A stretch of 7,186 bases of DNA from an uncultured Erysipelotrichaceae bacterium (GCA_902793515.1 CADBDO010000038.1:1-7186), one strand, 5' to 3'; numbered from the stretch's first letter, positions 1 to 5,448 are shown. Notes: a model not told the origin generated them from the letters alone. Numbers and translations: made by a program.

Positions 1-95
1 GTTTCCTCTTTATATTTATTGCGCAAGATGTAGATGATGATTAAGGCAGGGATCGCCAATAAGCCAAATAAGGCAAAAGGGAATAAGAAACTCAT
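1..95 (-). CDS. BatA-like membrane protein, N-terminal fragment (runs off the left edge)
   Basis: Only the first 31 codons are inside the window, starting at the ATG whose complement lies at 93-95. The translation opens with a hydrophobic stretch (FPFALFGLLAIPALIII), followed by a Tyr and a basic Arg/Asn/Lys segment. This is the usual start of the aerotolerance-regulator (BatA) N-terminal family: one membrane helix with an Ile-Pro in its second half, then positive residues on the cytoplasmic side. Full-length family members usually carry a VWA domain after this helix, but it would lie outside the window. The start is three bases after the DUF58 stop, and an AAGGGGG sequence about 14 bases upstream could serve as the ribosome binding site, so the gene is almost certainly co-transcribed and translationally coupled. 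Position downstream of MoxR and DUF58 genes supports the identity. The family call rests on about 30 residues plus context. Confidence 0.6.
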   Translation of the reverse strand, partial: MSFLFPFALFGLLAIPALIIIYILRNKYKEE

Positions 96-98
96 ATG

Positions 99-974
99 TT
101 ATTTGATTACCCCCTTGTCTGCTAATGTCTTAAGGAGAACTTCCTTAACGGACTGGTCAGTGGTGACCAGCTGATAGTCTGCTTCACGAGAGGTGCAGAA
201 GTTGTCAATGCGGCTGGTGATGTACTCAACTGCCTTCTTATAGGCGTTAAGGATCTCACGGCCGATATTGTCTTTGTAGAATCTCATGGAGTCTTCGGAG
301 TCGCGGATGATCGTCTTTCCGCGGATCTCAGGCTTGATTTCCTGTGGGGAGAGGACCTGTAAGCAAAGTACGTCCCTCTTCTTTCCACGAAGATAATCGA
401 TGCTGTCGAAGAAATTGTTGTCTGTTAAAAAGTCGCTGATGATGATGGACCTGCCATCACCGAATCCAACTGTTGAACGGGTAAGAGCCTCCGAGATGTA
501 AGCGTCACCGCCAAACTTAAGTTTGTTGATGCGCCCAATCGTCTGGGTGAAGGCGTCTTTTCCGACAATCTTTTCTAAAATAGGTTCAACGATCTTGCCT
601 CTGATGGCATAGATCGAAACGCGGTCCATCTCTTTGATGGAGAGATAGGCCAAAGCAACGGCCAACCTGACGGCCATCTCGTCTTTTCCATTGTAGGACA
701 TGGAAGTGGAGCAATCGATGTAGATACGGGTCTGCATCTGTCTCTCATCGAGATATAACTTTAGGTACATCTTTTCGGTTCGTCCGTAGATGTTCCAATC
801 GATCTTGGTGATGTCGTCTCCTTCGAGGTAGTCGCGGTAGTCGGCGAATTCGCTGCTTGAACCAAACTTTTTCGATTTATGATTGCCGCCAAAAAGACCA
901 GCGACATTGTCCTTAACCGCTAGTGAGAATAGCTCAAGTTGTTGGAAAAAGCTTTCGTCGATAACCGATGCCAT
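99..974 (-). CDS. DUF58 domain protein (VWA-like fold)
   Basis: This 291-residue protein carries the DUF58 signature: GSSSEFADYRDYLEGDD at residues 38-54, running into TKIDW ending at Trp60. A VWA-type fold follows, with the metal-site motif DCSTS at 87-91 and a further Asp in SDF at 180-182. No signal peptide or strongly hydrophobic helix is visible, so it is likely cytoplasmic and may sit on the membrane partner encoded downstream. DUF58 proteins are habitually encoded beside MoxR ATPases and are thought to be adaptors for them; the biochemical role is not established. The segment where VWA domains usually carry the metal-site Thr reads GGDAYISEAL (155-164), with no Thr at the expected place. 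It starts five bases after the MoxR stop with only a weak binding site (TAAGAA), suggesting coupling to MoxR translation. Length is typical. Identification is firm, function inferred. Confidence 0.9.
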   Translation of the reverse strand: MASVIDESFFQQLELFSLAVKDNVAGLFGGNHKSKKFGSSSEFADYRDYLEGDDITKIDWNIYGRTEKMYLKLYLDERQMQTRIYIDCSTSMSYNGKDEMAVRLAVALAYLSIKEMDRVSIYAIRGKIVEPILEKIVGKDAFTQTIGRINKLKFGGDAYISEALTRSTVGFGDGRSIIISDFLTDNNFFDSIDYLRGKKRDVLCLQVLSPQEIKPEIRGKTIIRDSEDSMRFYKDNIGREILNAYKKAVEYITSRIDNFCTSREADYQLVTTDQSVKEVLLKTLADKGVIK

Positions 975-979
975 ATTAA

Positions 980-1969
980 TTAACGATTCTTACGGTTTTC
1001 CTTGATGAGGAGTTCGATGACCTTGTCGATCGAAAGGCCTTCGTTGATGGCGTTGTAGTTGATCTTGATACGGTGACGGAGGACTGGGAAAGCCAAAGCG
1101 TCGATATCGTCGAACGAAACGTTATAGTTGCCATGGATTAAAGCACGGATCTTGGCGCCGGTGATTAAAGCCTGGCCAGCACGTGGGGAGCAGCCATAAC
1201 GGATGTATTTCTTGGTGACCTCAGAGGTCTCTTCGAATTCTGGGTGGGTGTTGTGGACTAAAGTCATGGCGTAGTCGATGACTTCCTTGATGCATGGAAC
1301 ATCCTGGGCAAGGGCACGCATCTTCATGATCTGTGGGCCATCAACGACCTTGGTGGCGTTTTCAGCCTGGGAGTGCTGGGTCAAATTGACGATGTCACCG
1401 AGTTCTTCGACAGTTGGGAAGTCCATGGCGACTTTGAACATGAAACGGTCCATCTGAGCTTCTGGAAGTGGGTAAGTACCATCCTGCTCGATTGGGTTCT
1501 GGGTAGCGAGAACGAAGTATGGTTCCTGCATGACGTAGGTTTTGCCAGCGACGGTGGTCTTGTGCTCCTGCATGACCTCGAGAAGAGCGGACTGGGTCTT
1601 TGGGGTAGCACGGTTGATTTCGTCGGCGAGGATGATCTGGGCGAAGATAGGACCCTTTTGGAAGTGGGTGGTTAAGTTGCCATCGTCATCCTTTCTGATG
1701 ATGTTGGTACCAGTGACGTCATTTGGCATGAGGTCAGGGGTGAACTGAATACGGCTGAATGGTAAATCGAGGGTCTGGCCTAAAGAACGGACCAAACGGG
1801 TTTTACCGGTGCCTGGGACACCTTCGAGAAGGACGTTGCCGCCAGCGATGATAGCGATGACGACGTCATCGAGGACTTCTTCTTGACCGATGATGTCCTT
1901 GTGAAGCTCGGCTTTGATTTTTGCGACTGATTCACTGAATTCCTGAATCATTTGCTCTTTTTCTTCCAT
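980..1969 (-). CDS. MoxR-family AAA+ ATPase
   Basis: This 329-residue ATPase shows all the expected AAA+ motifs: Walker A GVPGTGKT at 50-57, Walker B ILADE ending at Glu117 followed by INR, sensor 1 ATQNP at 155-159, the arginine-finger region PEAQMDRF at 169-176 (Arg175), and sensor 2 GCSPRAGQAL at 259-268 (Arg263). The GTYPLPEAQ(M/L)DRF and SPRAG strings are characteristic of the MoxR branch. Family members assemble into ATP-driven rings that act as chaperones on VWA-domain partners. Here the partners are presumably the DUF58 and BatA-like products immediately downstream. The start at 1969 is supported by AAGGAG at 1981-1986, eleven bases upstream. A 99-base gap separates it from the preceding gene, and that gap contains an inverted repeat, so some independent control is possible. 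The protein is intact and cytoplasmic. The substrate is unknown. Confidence 0.95.
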   Translation of the reverse strand: MEEKEQMIQEFSESVAKIKAELHKDIIGQEEVLDDVVIAIIAGGNVLLEGVPGTGKTRLVRSLGQTLDLPFSRIQFTPDLMPNDVTGTNIIRKDDDGNLTTHFQKGPIFAQIILADEINRATPKTQSALLEVMQEHKTTVAGKTYVMQEPYFVLATQNPIEQDGTYPLPEAQMDRFMFKVAMDFPTVEELGDIVNLTQHSQAENATKVVDGPQIMKMRALAQDVPCIKEVIDYAMTLVHNTHPEFEETSEVTKKYIRYGCSPRAGQALITGAKIRALIHGNYNVSFDDIDALAFPVLRHRIKINYNAINEGLSIDKVIELLIKENRKNR

Positions 1970-1994
1970 TGTATTTGATACTCCTTTTTTCTTT

Positions 1995-2010
1995 GGTTCG
2001 TACGCGAACC
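1995..2010. repeat. Perfect inverted repeat just upstream of the MoxR ribosome binding site
   Basis: GGTTCG, four bases, then CGAACC form a 6-bp GC-rich stem in the 99-base gap between the membrane-protein gene and the MoxR gene. On the minus strand it is followed by an A-rich stretch and then AAGGAG, so it is not an intrinsic terminator for that direction. A TATAAA sequence (complement of 2017-2022) lies just upstream and could be a -10 element, but no good -35 was found. The repeat may be an operator, an RNA-stabilising hairpin after processing, or chance. Confidence 0.5.
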
Positions 2011-2068
2011 TTATTGTTTATATCCTTTTGAAATAGAAACCTTCCTTAAACGGGGAGAAAGCGGGGGA

Positions 2069-3718
2069 TTATTTTCCTCCGCCTTGTCCATCTGAACCGT
2101 ATAGATTTTTGAAATAGTCGTCTGCGGTATCACCGTCGTCGGTATCGCCATGGGCGTGATCGTCGGTGTAAGCGCCGCCGTAGCTGTCAATGACGCTACC
2201 ATATTCGACTGTTCCATCTCCGGTATAAATGATGTCGGTATGTGGGTCGGCTGGGACTTGGCCTGGGCCAGCTCCAGAACCAGAACCTGATCCTGGCTGA
2301 TCGCCTGAGCCTGGTTGGTCGCCTGAACCTGGCTGGTCACCCGATCCTGGCTGTCCTGAGCCTGATCCTGGCTGTCCCGATCCGGAACCAGGTTGTCCGG
2401 AACCTGAGCCAGAGCCTGAGCCCGATCCTGATCCTGGAGCTTGTCCAGAACCGGATCCTGAACCAGAGCCAGAGCCTGGGGCTTGTCCTGAGCCTGAGCC
2501 AGAGCCGCTTGCTTCGCTACCTGGCTGTGGGTTGACCATCGATTCCATCATGGATTGGATGGCAGAAGCCATGGCTTCGTTTTCTTTTTGTTGGCTAACG
2601 TTCGAAGCGGCGTTGCTAGCAGCCTCAGCGATTGCGGACTCGACGGCTTCCTGAGCCTTGCTTTCGTAGTTGGTCTGTTGGGAACCCGATTGCTGTTCGC
2701 CAGAACTTGGCTGAGGATCGGTTGGCATTTCTTCAATGCTCCTTAATCTGTTGGCAAGTTCTTTGTAGACCTTGTAGAGATCGTCGTCTTCGCTGACGCC
2801 AGCCTGGACGGCTTTTTCAAGCGCGTCATCGATCTGGTCAGCAAGCTCACCAGCGTAATCTCTCAATGCCTCGCCTTCTAATTGGCTGAGGTCATCGAAG
2901 AGATCCTGGAAGTCTTGACGGAGACCTGGGATATCGCCTTCGATAAGGTCTTGGCCTTGATTTTTAAGGTGCTGATCTGGTTCGGTCTTGAGGGCCTTAC
3001 CGATTTCCTCTTTTGAGTTCCATTCATCGAGAATCGAGGAGATGGCTTCTCTGGCATCAGAGACCATTTCGCTTCTGGCATTAGGATCGCTGACACCCAT
3101 AAGGGAGCTTTCGAGCTGATCAACGACGGATTCGAATATTGATCTGAGCGCGGAGTCGATGGCGCTATTGCTATCGATGTTGCTCTTGATTTCGTCACCA
3201 ATCGATTTGGTGAGGCTGTCTAAGTCATCAGAATCCTTAACCTCGGAAATGCCAGGGTTGTTGGCATTTTGTGGGGTGAAGAAAGCCGCAGTGAAGAAAG
3301 CGCTCGCGACGGCAAGGGCTGGGATGACCCAGATACCCACGCTGAATTTGAGAGCCTTGGTTGGCTTTTCGGCCAAAGTAGTGGTGGCGTCTTCACGTTG
3401 TTTGGCAAGAAGAACGCCTTCCTTCTCCTGGAATTCGATCATGGTTGCGCATTTCTCATGCAAACCAAGTTTCTTATCGAGACGAAGGGCGATTTTCTTG
3501 TCGGTTGGCTTAGTTTTGTACCAATAATAATATCCACCAGCGCCGGCGAAGAGAACGCCAGCAATAATGCCGGTCCACACGGCTGCGGCTGGATTCGTCA
3601 AGAATGAGATGACGATCGCTAAAGCAGCGGCAAGGAGACCGATTCCCAAACCCACTAACGCGGATTTGACGATGTGTTCACGAAGTACCTTTTTCTTGAA
3701 TCTTTCAAAGTCTTTCAT
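2069..3718 (-). CDS. Membrane protein with three TM segments and a Gly/Ser/Pro-rich extracytoplasmic tail (DUF4175-like layout)
   Basis: The likely product is 549 residues, starting at the ATG at 3718 behind a strong AAAAGGAGG site seven bases away; an in-frame ATG 14 codons earlier lacks such a site. The basic N-terminus is followed by membrane helices at about 19-41 and 45-66, a charged cytoplasmic loop containing ALRLDKKLGLHEK (77-89), and a third helix at about 124-147. The positive-inside rule then puts residues 149-549 outside the cell. That part holds an acidic, probably helical region (160-330), a Gln/Ser/Ala-rich stretch, a Gly-Ser-Pro-Gln repeat at about 399-487, and an Asp/His-rich end (DDHAHGDTDDGD, 519-530). 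The two-helix, RLD..LGL loop, third-helix plan resembles DUF4175-type proteins found beside MoxR/DUF58/VWA genes. This match is by architecture only and the function is unknown. It is the first gene of the probable operon. Confidence 0.85.
   Translation of the reverse strand: MKDFERFKKKVLREHIVKSALVGLGIGLLAAALAIVISFLTNPAAAVWTGIIAGVLFAGAGGYYYWYKTKPTDKKIALRLDKKLGLHEKCATMIEFQEKEGVLLAKQREDATTTLAEKPTKALKFSVGIWVIPALAVASAFFTAAFFTPQNANNPGISEVKDSDDLDSLTKSIGDEIKSNIDSNSAIDSALRSIFESVVDQLESSLMGVSDPNARSEMVSDAREAISSILDEWNSKEEIGKALKTEPDQHLKNQGQDLIEGDIPGLRQDFQDLFDDLSQLEGEALRDYAGELADQIDDALEKAVQAGVSEDDDLYKVYKELANRLRSIEEMPTDPQPSSGEQQSGSQQTNYESKAQEAVESAIAEAASNAASNVSQQKENEAMASAIQSMMESMVNPQPGSEASGSGSGSGQAPGSGSGSGSGSGQAPGSGSGSGSGSGSGQPGSGSGQPGSGSGQPGSGDQPGSGDQPGSGDQPGSGSGSGAGPGQVPADPHTDIIYTGDGTVEYGSVIDSYGGAYTDDHAHGDTDDGDTADDYFKNLYGSDGQGGGK
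2258..2524 (-). repeat. Coding low-complexity repeat (GSG, GQAPGSG, GQPGSG, GDQPGSG units)
   Basis: About 89 residues (roughly 399-487 of the membrane protein) consist of GS dipeptides punctuated by QAP, QPG and DQPG units, including three consecutive DQPGSG hexapeptides. The segment is probably an unstructured, flexible spacer outside the membrane. Synonymous codons are mixed throughout: Ser is written as TCT, TCA, TCC and TCG, and Gly as GGA, GGC and GGT. The DNA is therefore much less repetitive than the peptide. On the opposite strand it generates a spurious open frame. Confidence 0.85.
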
Positions 3719-3725
3719 AGGTCTT

Positions 3726-3734
3726 CCTCCTTTT
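3726..3734 (-). promoter_or_regulatory. Ribosome binding site that fixes the start of the membrane-protein gene
   Basis: The complement reads AAAAGGAGG, seven bases before the ATG at 3718. This near-perfect match to the 16S anti-Shine-Dalgarno favours that ATG over the in-frame ATG at 3760. Confidence 0.85.
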
Positions 3735-3758
3735 CTCAGGGTTTCTGCCCTTGTCCGC

Positions 3759-3786
3759 ATAATACACGCTCTCGCGAAAAAGGAAA
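3759..3786 (-). promoter_or_regulatory. Candidate promoter of the MoxR/DUF58 operon
   Basis: On the minus strand a TATTAT -10-like hexamer (complement of 3759-3764) lies 16 bases from a poor -35 candidate, TTTCCT (complement of 3781-3786). Transcription would begin near 3752, giving a leader of about 33 bases that contains the strong ribosome binding site and excludes the upstream ATG at 3760. The weak -35 would fit a promoter needing an activator. The cre site at 3820-3833 would lie about 70-80 bases upstream of this start. Confidence 0.3.
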
Positions 3787-3819
3787 TAATTATTTTTAAG
3801 TAGTTGGTGTTTGGGGGTA

Positions 3820-3833
3820 TGTAACCGCTTACA
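3820..3833. promoter_or_regulatory. Perfect cre-type operator (CcpA/LacI family)
   Basis: TGTAACCGCTTACA fits the Bacillus subtilis catabolite-responsive element consensus TGWAANCGNTNWCA at all 14 positions, with perfectly symmetric TGTAA/TTACA arms around the central CG pair required by LacI-family regulators. It sits in the divergent region between the MoxR-operon gene and the unknown plus-strand gene, where it could act on either or both. The regulator (CcpA or another LacI-family protein) cannot be identified from this window. Confidence 0.65.
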
Positions 3834-3875
3834 ATTAGTGTTTTTTCAAAGAAATCTGCTAATTATTTTTGTAAA

Positions 3876-3901
3876 TTTTCAGCGTTTTTCAGCGTTTTCA
3901 G
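3876..3901. promoter_or_regulatory. Triple TTTTCAG repeat containing a second cre-like site (3887-3900)
   Basis: TTTTCAGCG occurs at 3876 and 3886, and a third partial copy TTTTCAG begins at 3895, giving a spacing of 9-10 bases, close to one helical turn. On the minus strand 3887-3900 reads TGAAAACGCTGAAA, which matches the cre consensus at 13 of 14 positions; the only mismatch is A for C at position 13. Its centre is 67 bases from that of the perfect cre. The array may be a cooperative operator or simply a repeat that creates a fortuitous match. Confidence 0.4.
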
Positions 3902-3923
3902 TAAAACGAAATCTTCAAATTCC

Positions 3924-3952
3924 TTAGCAAATCTCTAGTTTTTTTGTATGAA
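3924..3952 (+). promoter_or_regulatory. Candidate promoter of the unknown plus-strand gene
   Basis: TTAGCA (4 of 6 against TTGACA) at 3924-3929 and TATGAA (4 of 6 against TATAAT) at 3947-3952 are separated by 17 bases. Transcription would begin near 3959, leaving a leader of about 24 bases that contains the AAGGAG site. The cre-like site at 3887-3900 would lie about 60-70 bases upstream. The region is AT-rich, so chance matches are likely. Confidence 0.3.
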
Positions 3953-3982
3953 AAATAGTTAAAATTAATCAAGGAGCAAAAC

Positions 3983-4471
3983 ATGAAAGAAAATATCACT
4001 GTCGAACTGAAGACCAAAGAAGCTTTAAACTACGATCCTGAAATGGTGAAGGAGTGGATGGATGACCTCGTCCATCTCATCGTCAAAAACAAGTACGAGA
4101 AACACAACATCATCGATGTCCTCGATCAGCCAATCGGACACGACCTCTTCTGGGCGATGAGCCTTGATGAGTGGCTCAAGTTCCGCGGCTACTTCTCCTG
4201 GAAGGATGCGATGAACCTCAACAAAAAGAAACTTGAGATCCTTGGCAACTTAGAAGAGCTCAGCACCTCCAAGAGCACCATCTACCTCAAAACCGAAATC
4301 GACTTCTTCAACAAACATCACCTTCGCTTCGTCTTCGATATGGTTGACAACCATGGACAAGAGAAGAAATACGAGTTTAGCGTCAACCTCAACGTCACCA
4401 AACATCTCGCTGACCTCACCCTCATCCAGCTTCTCCGTGCCTTCGAATTCAGCGTTCATATCCACGGCTAA
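3983..4471 (+). CDS. Unrecognised 162-residue cytoplasmic protein
   Basis: The start is well supported: AAGGAG at 3971-3976 lies six bases before the ATG, and the frame is open to a TAA followed by a terminator. The product has no signal peptide, no membrane helix and no cysteine. The first half is rich in charged and aromatic residues and probably helical (PEMVKEWMDDLVHLIV at about 19-34, then DLFWAMSLDEWLKF near 54-67). The second half alternates hydrophobic and polar residues as in beta strands (STIYLKTEIDFF, LRFVFDMV, YEFSVNLNV) and ends in FEFSVHIHG. I recognise no family or catalytic motif. The gene is monocistronic, diverges from the MoxR operon across a region with cre-like operators, and faces the hypoxanthine phosphoribosyltransferase gene. 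It is probably a real gene, because signals flank it on both sides, but its function is unknown. Confidence 0.85.
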   Translation: MKENITVELKTKEALNYDPEMVKEWMDDLVHLIVKNKYEKHNIIDVLDQPIGHDLFWAMSLDEWLKFRGYFSWKDAMNLNKKKLEILGNLEELSTSKSTIYLKTEIDFFNKHHLRFVFDMVDNHGQEKKYEFSVNLNVTKHLADLTLIQLLRAFEFSVHIHG

Positions 4472-4483
4472 TTGATATTCTCT

Positions 4484-4508
4484 AGACCCTGCTATGCGGG
4501 GTCTTTTC
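4484..4508 (+). terminator. Rho-independent terminator of the unknown plus-strand gene
   Basis: AGACCCTGC and GCGGGGTCT form a 9-bp stem with one T-G wobble around a TAT loop, immediately followed by TTTTC. It begins 13 bases after the TAA at 4469-4471. Confidence 0.85.
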
Positions 4509-4542
4509 ATTATCCGAAAAGCCGAGTTTTGCATACGTATTT

Positions 4543-4574
4543 AAAAAATCCCTTGCGTTTTGCAGGGGATTTTT
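4543..4574 (-). terminator. Terminator of the hypoxanthine phosphoribosyltransferase gene, probably bidirectional
   Basis: AAAAATCCCTTGC (4544-4556) and GCAGGGGATTTTT (4562-4574) form a 13-bp stem with one wobble around a GTTTT loop. On the minus strand the stem ends in a run of T (complement of 4543-4548) and lies 17 bases after the TAG of the minus-strand gene. The flanking A/T arms also allow it to work as a backup terminator for plus-strand transcripts. Confidence 0.85.
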
Positions 4575-4591
4575 GGATTTTTTGTAGCGAA

Positions 4592-5185
4592 CTATTTCTT
4601 CTTGTTTTTGTAGTCTGGGTTGTCCTTCATAAGGATGGCGTCCCAGGTCTTGAAGTCTTCCTCGGATGGAACAAAGACGTATGGGAGACAACGACCGATT
4701 CCATAATAGTCGAAACCGTAGCCGACGATGTAACGCTGCTCCTCAAGGACGACGCCGGTGAAGTCGGCGACTTCCTGATAATGAGGCTTGTCGACATGTC
4801 TCTTGACCATGATGACGACATAGAGGTGGCGTGGCTTGTAGACGTCCATGATGTACTTACGAAGTAAGTGCATGGTAAGTCCGGTATCGATGATATCCTC
4901 AATGATGTAGACGTCTTTGCCTTCGAGATTACGTTCCGGTTTCTTCTTAACGATGAGCTCGCCGGTTGAGACGGTTCCGTTATAGCTAGAGACCTGCATG
5001 GTGTCGATCTCGTTAGGATGCTTGATGCTTTTGACAAGCTGATACATGAATGGAAGGGCGCCGTTCATGATGCCAAGCAAAACAGGGAGGTTGCTGCCGT
5101 CCTTGTCCATTTGCTTGTCCATTTCGCCGGCAAGTCTTTCGCAGATGGCTTCGACTTCCACTTCAGAGAGAATAAGTTTTTCCAT
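4592..5185 (-). CDS. hpt: Hypoxanthine (guanine) phosphoribosyltransferase
   Basis: This 197-residue cytoplasmic enzyme transfers ribose 5-phosphate from PRPP to hypoxanthine or guanine, making IMP or GMP in purine salvage. The PRPP-binding signature VYIIEDIIDTGLTM lies at 92-105, with the acidic pair Glu96-Asp97 and the phosphate-binding DTG turn at 100-102. Other family landmarks are GIMNGALPFM (38-47), the flexible-loop region SSYNGTVSTGEL (67-78), MVKRHVDKP (127-135) and VGYGFDYYGIGRCLPYV (154-170), which match the family's base-recognition and C-terminal motifs. It is slightly longer than the usual 175-185 residues because of a charged C-terminal tail ending in NKKK. I chose the ATG at 5185 because AAAGGA lies 10 bases upstream; an in-frame TTG seven codons earlier has no binding site. 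It appears monocistronic, between a terminator and a cre-like site. Preference between hypoxanthine and guanine cannot be read from the sequence. Confidence 0.93.
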   Translation of the reverse strand: MEKLILSEVEVEAICERLAGEMDKQMDKDGSNLPVLLGIMNGALPFMYQLVKSIKHPNEIDTMQVSSYNGTVSTGELIVKKKPERNLEGKDVYIIEDIIDTGLTMHLLRKYIMDVYKPRHLYVVIMVKRHVDKPHYQEVADFTGVVLEEQRYIVGYGFDYYGIGRCLPYVFVPSEEDFKTWDAILMKDNPDYKNKKK

Positions 5186-5229
5186 AAGGTTTGTTTCCTT
5201 TAACAAAAATATTCTACAAACATAAAAAT

Positions 5230-5258
5230 TATTTACTACCCTGAAAGCGCTTCCTAAA
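5230..5258 (-). promoter_or_regulatory. Candidate hpt promoter with a cre-like operator in the spacer
   Basis: The palindrome TGAAAGCGCTTCCT at 5242-5255 matches the cre consensus at 12 of 14 positions and contains the perfect core GAAAGCGCTTC, with the mismatches only toward one end. On the minus strand a TAAATA -10-like hexamer (complement of 5230-5235) lies 17 bases from a weak TTTAGG -35 candidate (complement of 5253-5258), which would put the operator inside the spacer, where binding should repress. A second -10-like hexamer, TAGAAT (complement of 5211-5216), has no matching -35. The palindrome is clear; the promoter assignment is tentative. Confidence 0.4.
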
Positions 5259-5320
5259 AGAACAATCGCAAAAGAAAAAGAATTTTAGAATTTTCGGAAA
5301 AATTCATTTTTTCTTTATAT

Positions 5321-5445
5321 ATGAGAAGTGGGGAGGGGAATACTCTCCTCTAGGTCTCATTGGCATTGGGGCCGTTGTTAACCTTTAGGCCGCCCCTCTC
5401 TCAAAAATAGCTTTTGCAGATCTCTTGGTAGAGGGAGGGGCGACC
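5321..5445. other. Foldable GC-rich intergenic segment, possible non-coding RNA or leader
   Basis: GCCCCTCTCTC at 5392-5402 pairs with GAGGGAGGGGC at 5431-5441 over 11 bp with one wobble. The pairing continues outward with C5391-G5442, one mismatch and then GG/CC (5388-5389 with 5444-5445), enclosing a 28-base loop. A second hairpin is possible from ATGAGA (5321-5326) with TCTCAT (5355-5360), and inside it GGAGGGG with CTCCTCT (5332-5338 with 5345-5351). The region is far more GC-rich than the A/T-rich DNA beside it. A weak TATATA sits at 5316-5321 for plus-strand transcription. The strand is unknown, and it matches none of the riboswitch, SRP or 6S RNA consensus elements I can recall. Confidence 0.35.
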
Positions 5446-5448
5446 AAC

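Noticed and set aside
1373..1748. Open frames on the plus strand opposite the MoxR gene
   Set aside because: They lie entirely antisense to a gene with every AAA+ motif intact, resemble no family and lack convincing ribosome binding sites.
2258..2524. CRISPR array or non-coding tandem repeat
   Set aside because: The repetition is at the peptide level in an open reading frame, with irregular short units and no spacer pattern.
2242..2535. Plus-strand open frame opposite the Gly/Ser repeat
   Set aside because: Its Leu-rich, repetitive composition is the mirror of the GSG codons on the real coding strand.
3719..3760. Upstream ATG at 3760 as the start of the membrane protein
   Set aside because: It adds 14 residues across a strong AAAAGGAGG site that is positioned for the ATG at 3718.
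4472..4867. Plus-strand open frame following the unknown gene
   Set aside because: It starts inside the intergenic terminators and then runs antisense through hpt, so it is a shadow frame.
5186..5206. TTG at 5206 as the start of hpt
   Set aside because: No ribosome binding site precedes it, whereas AAAGGA is placed for the ATG at 5185 and family members begin near this point.
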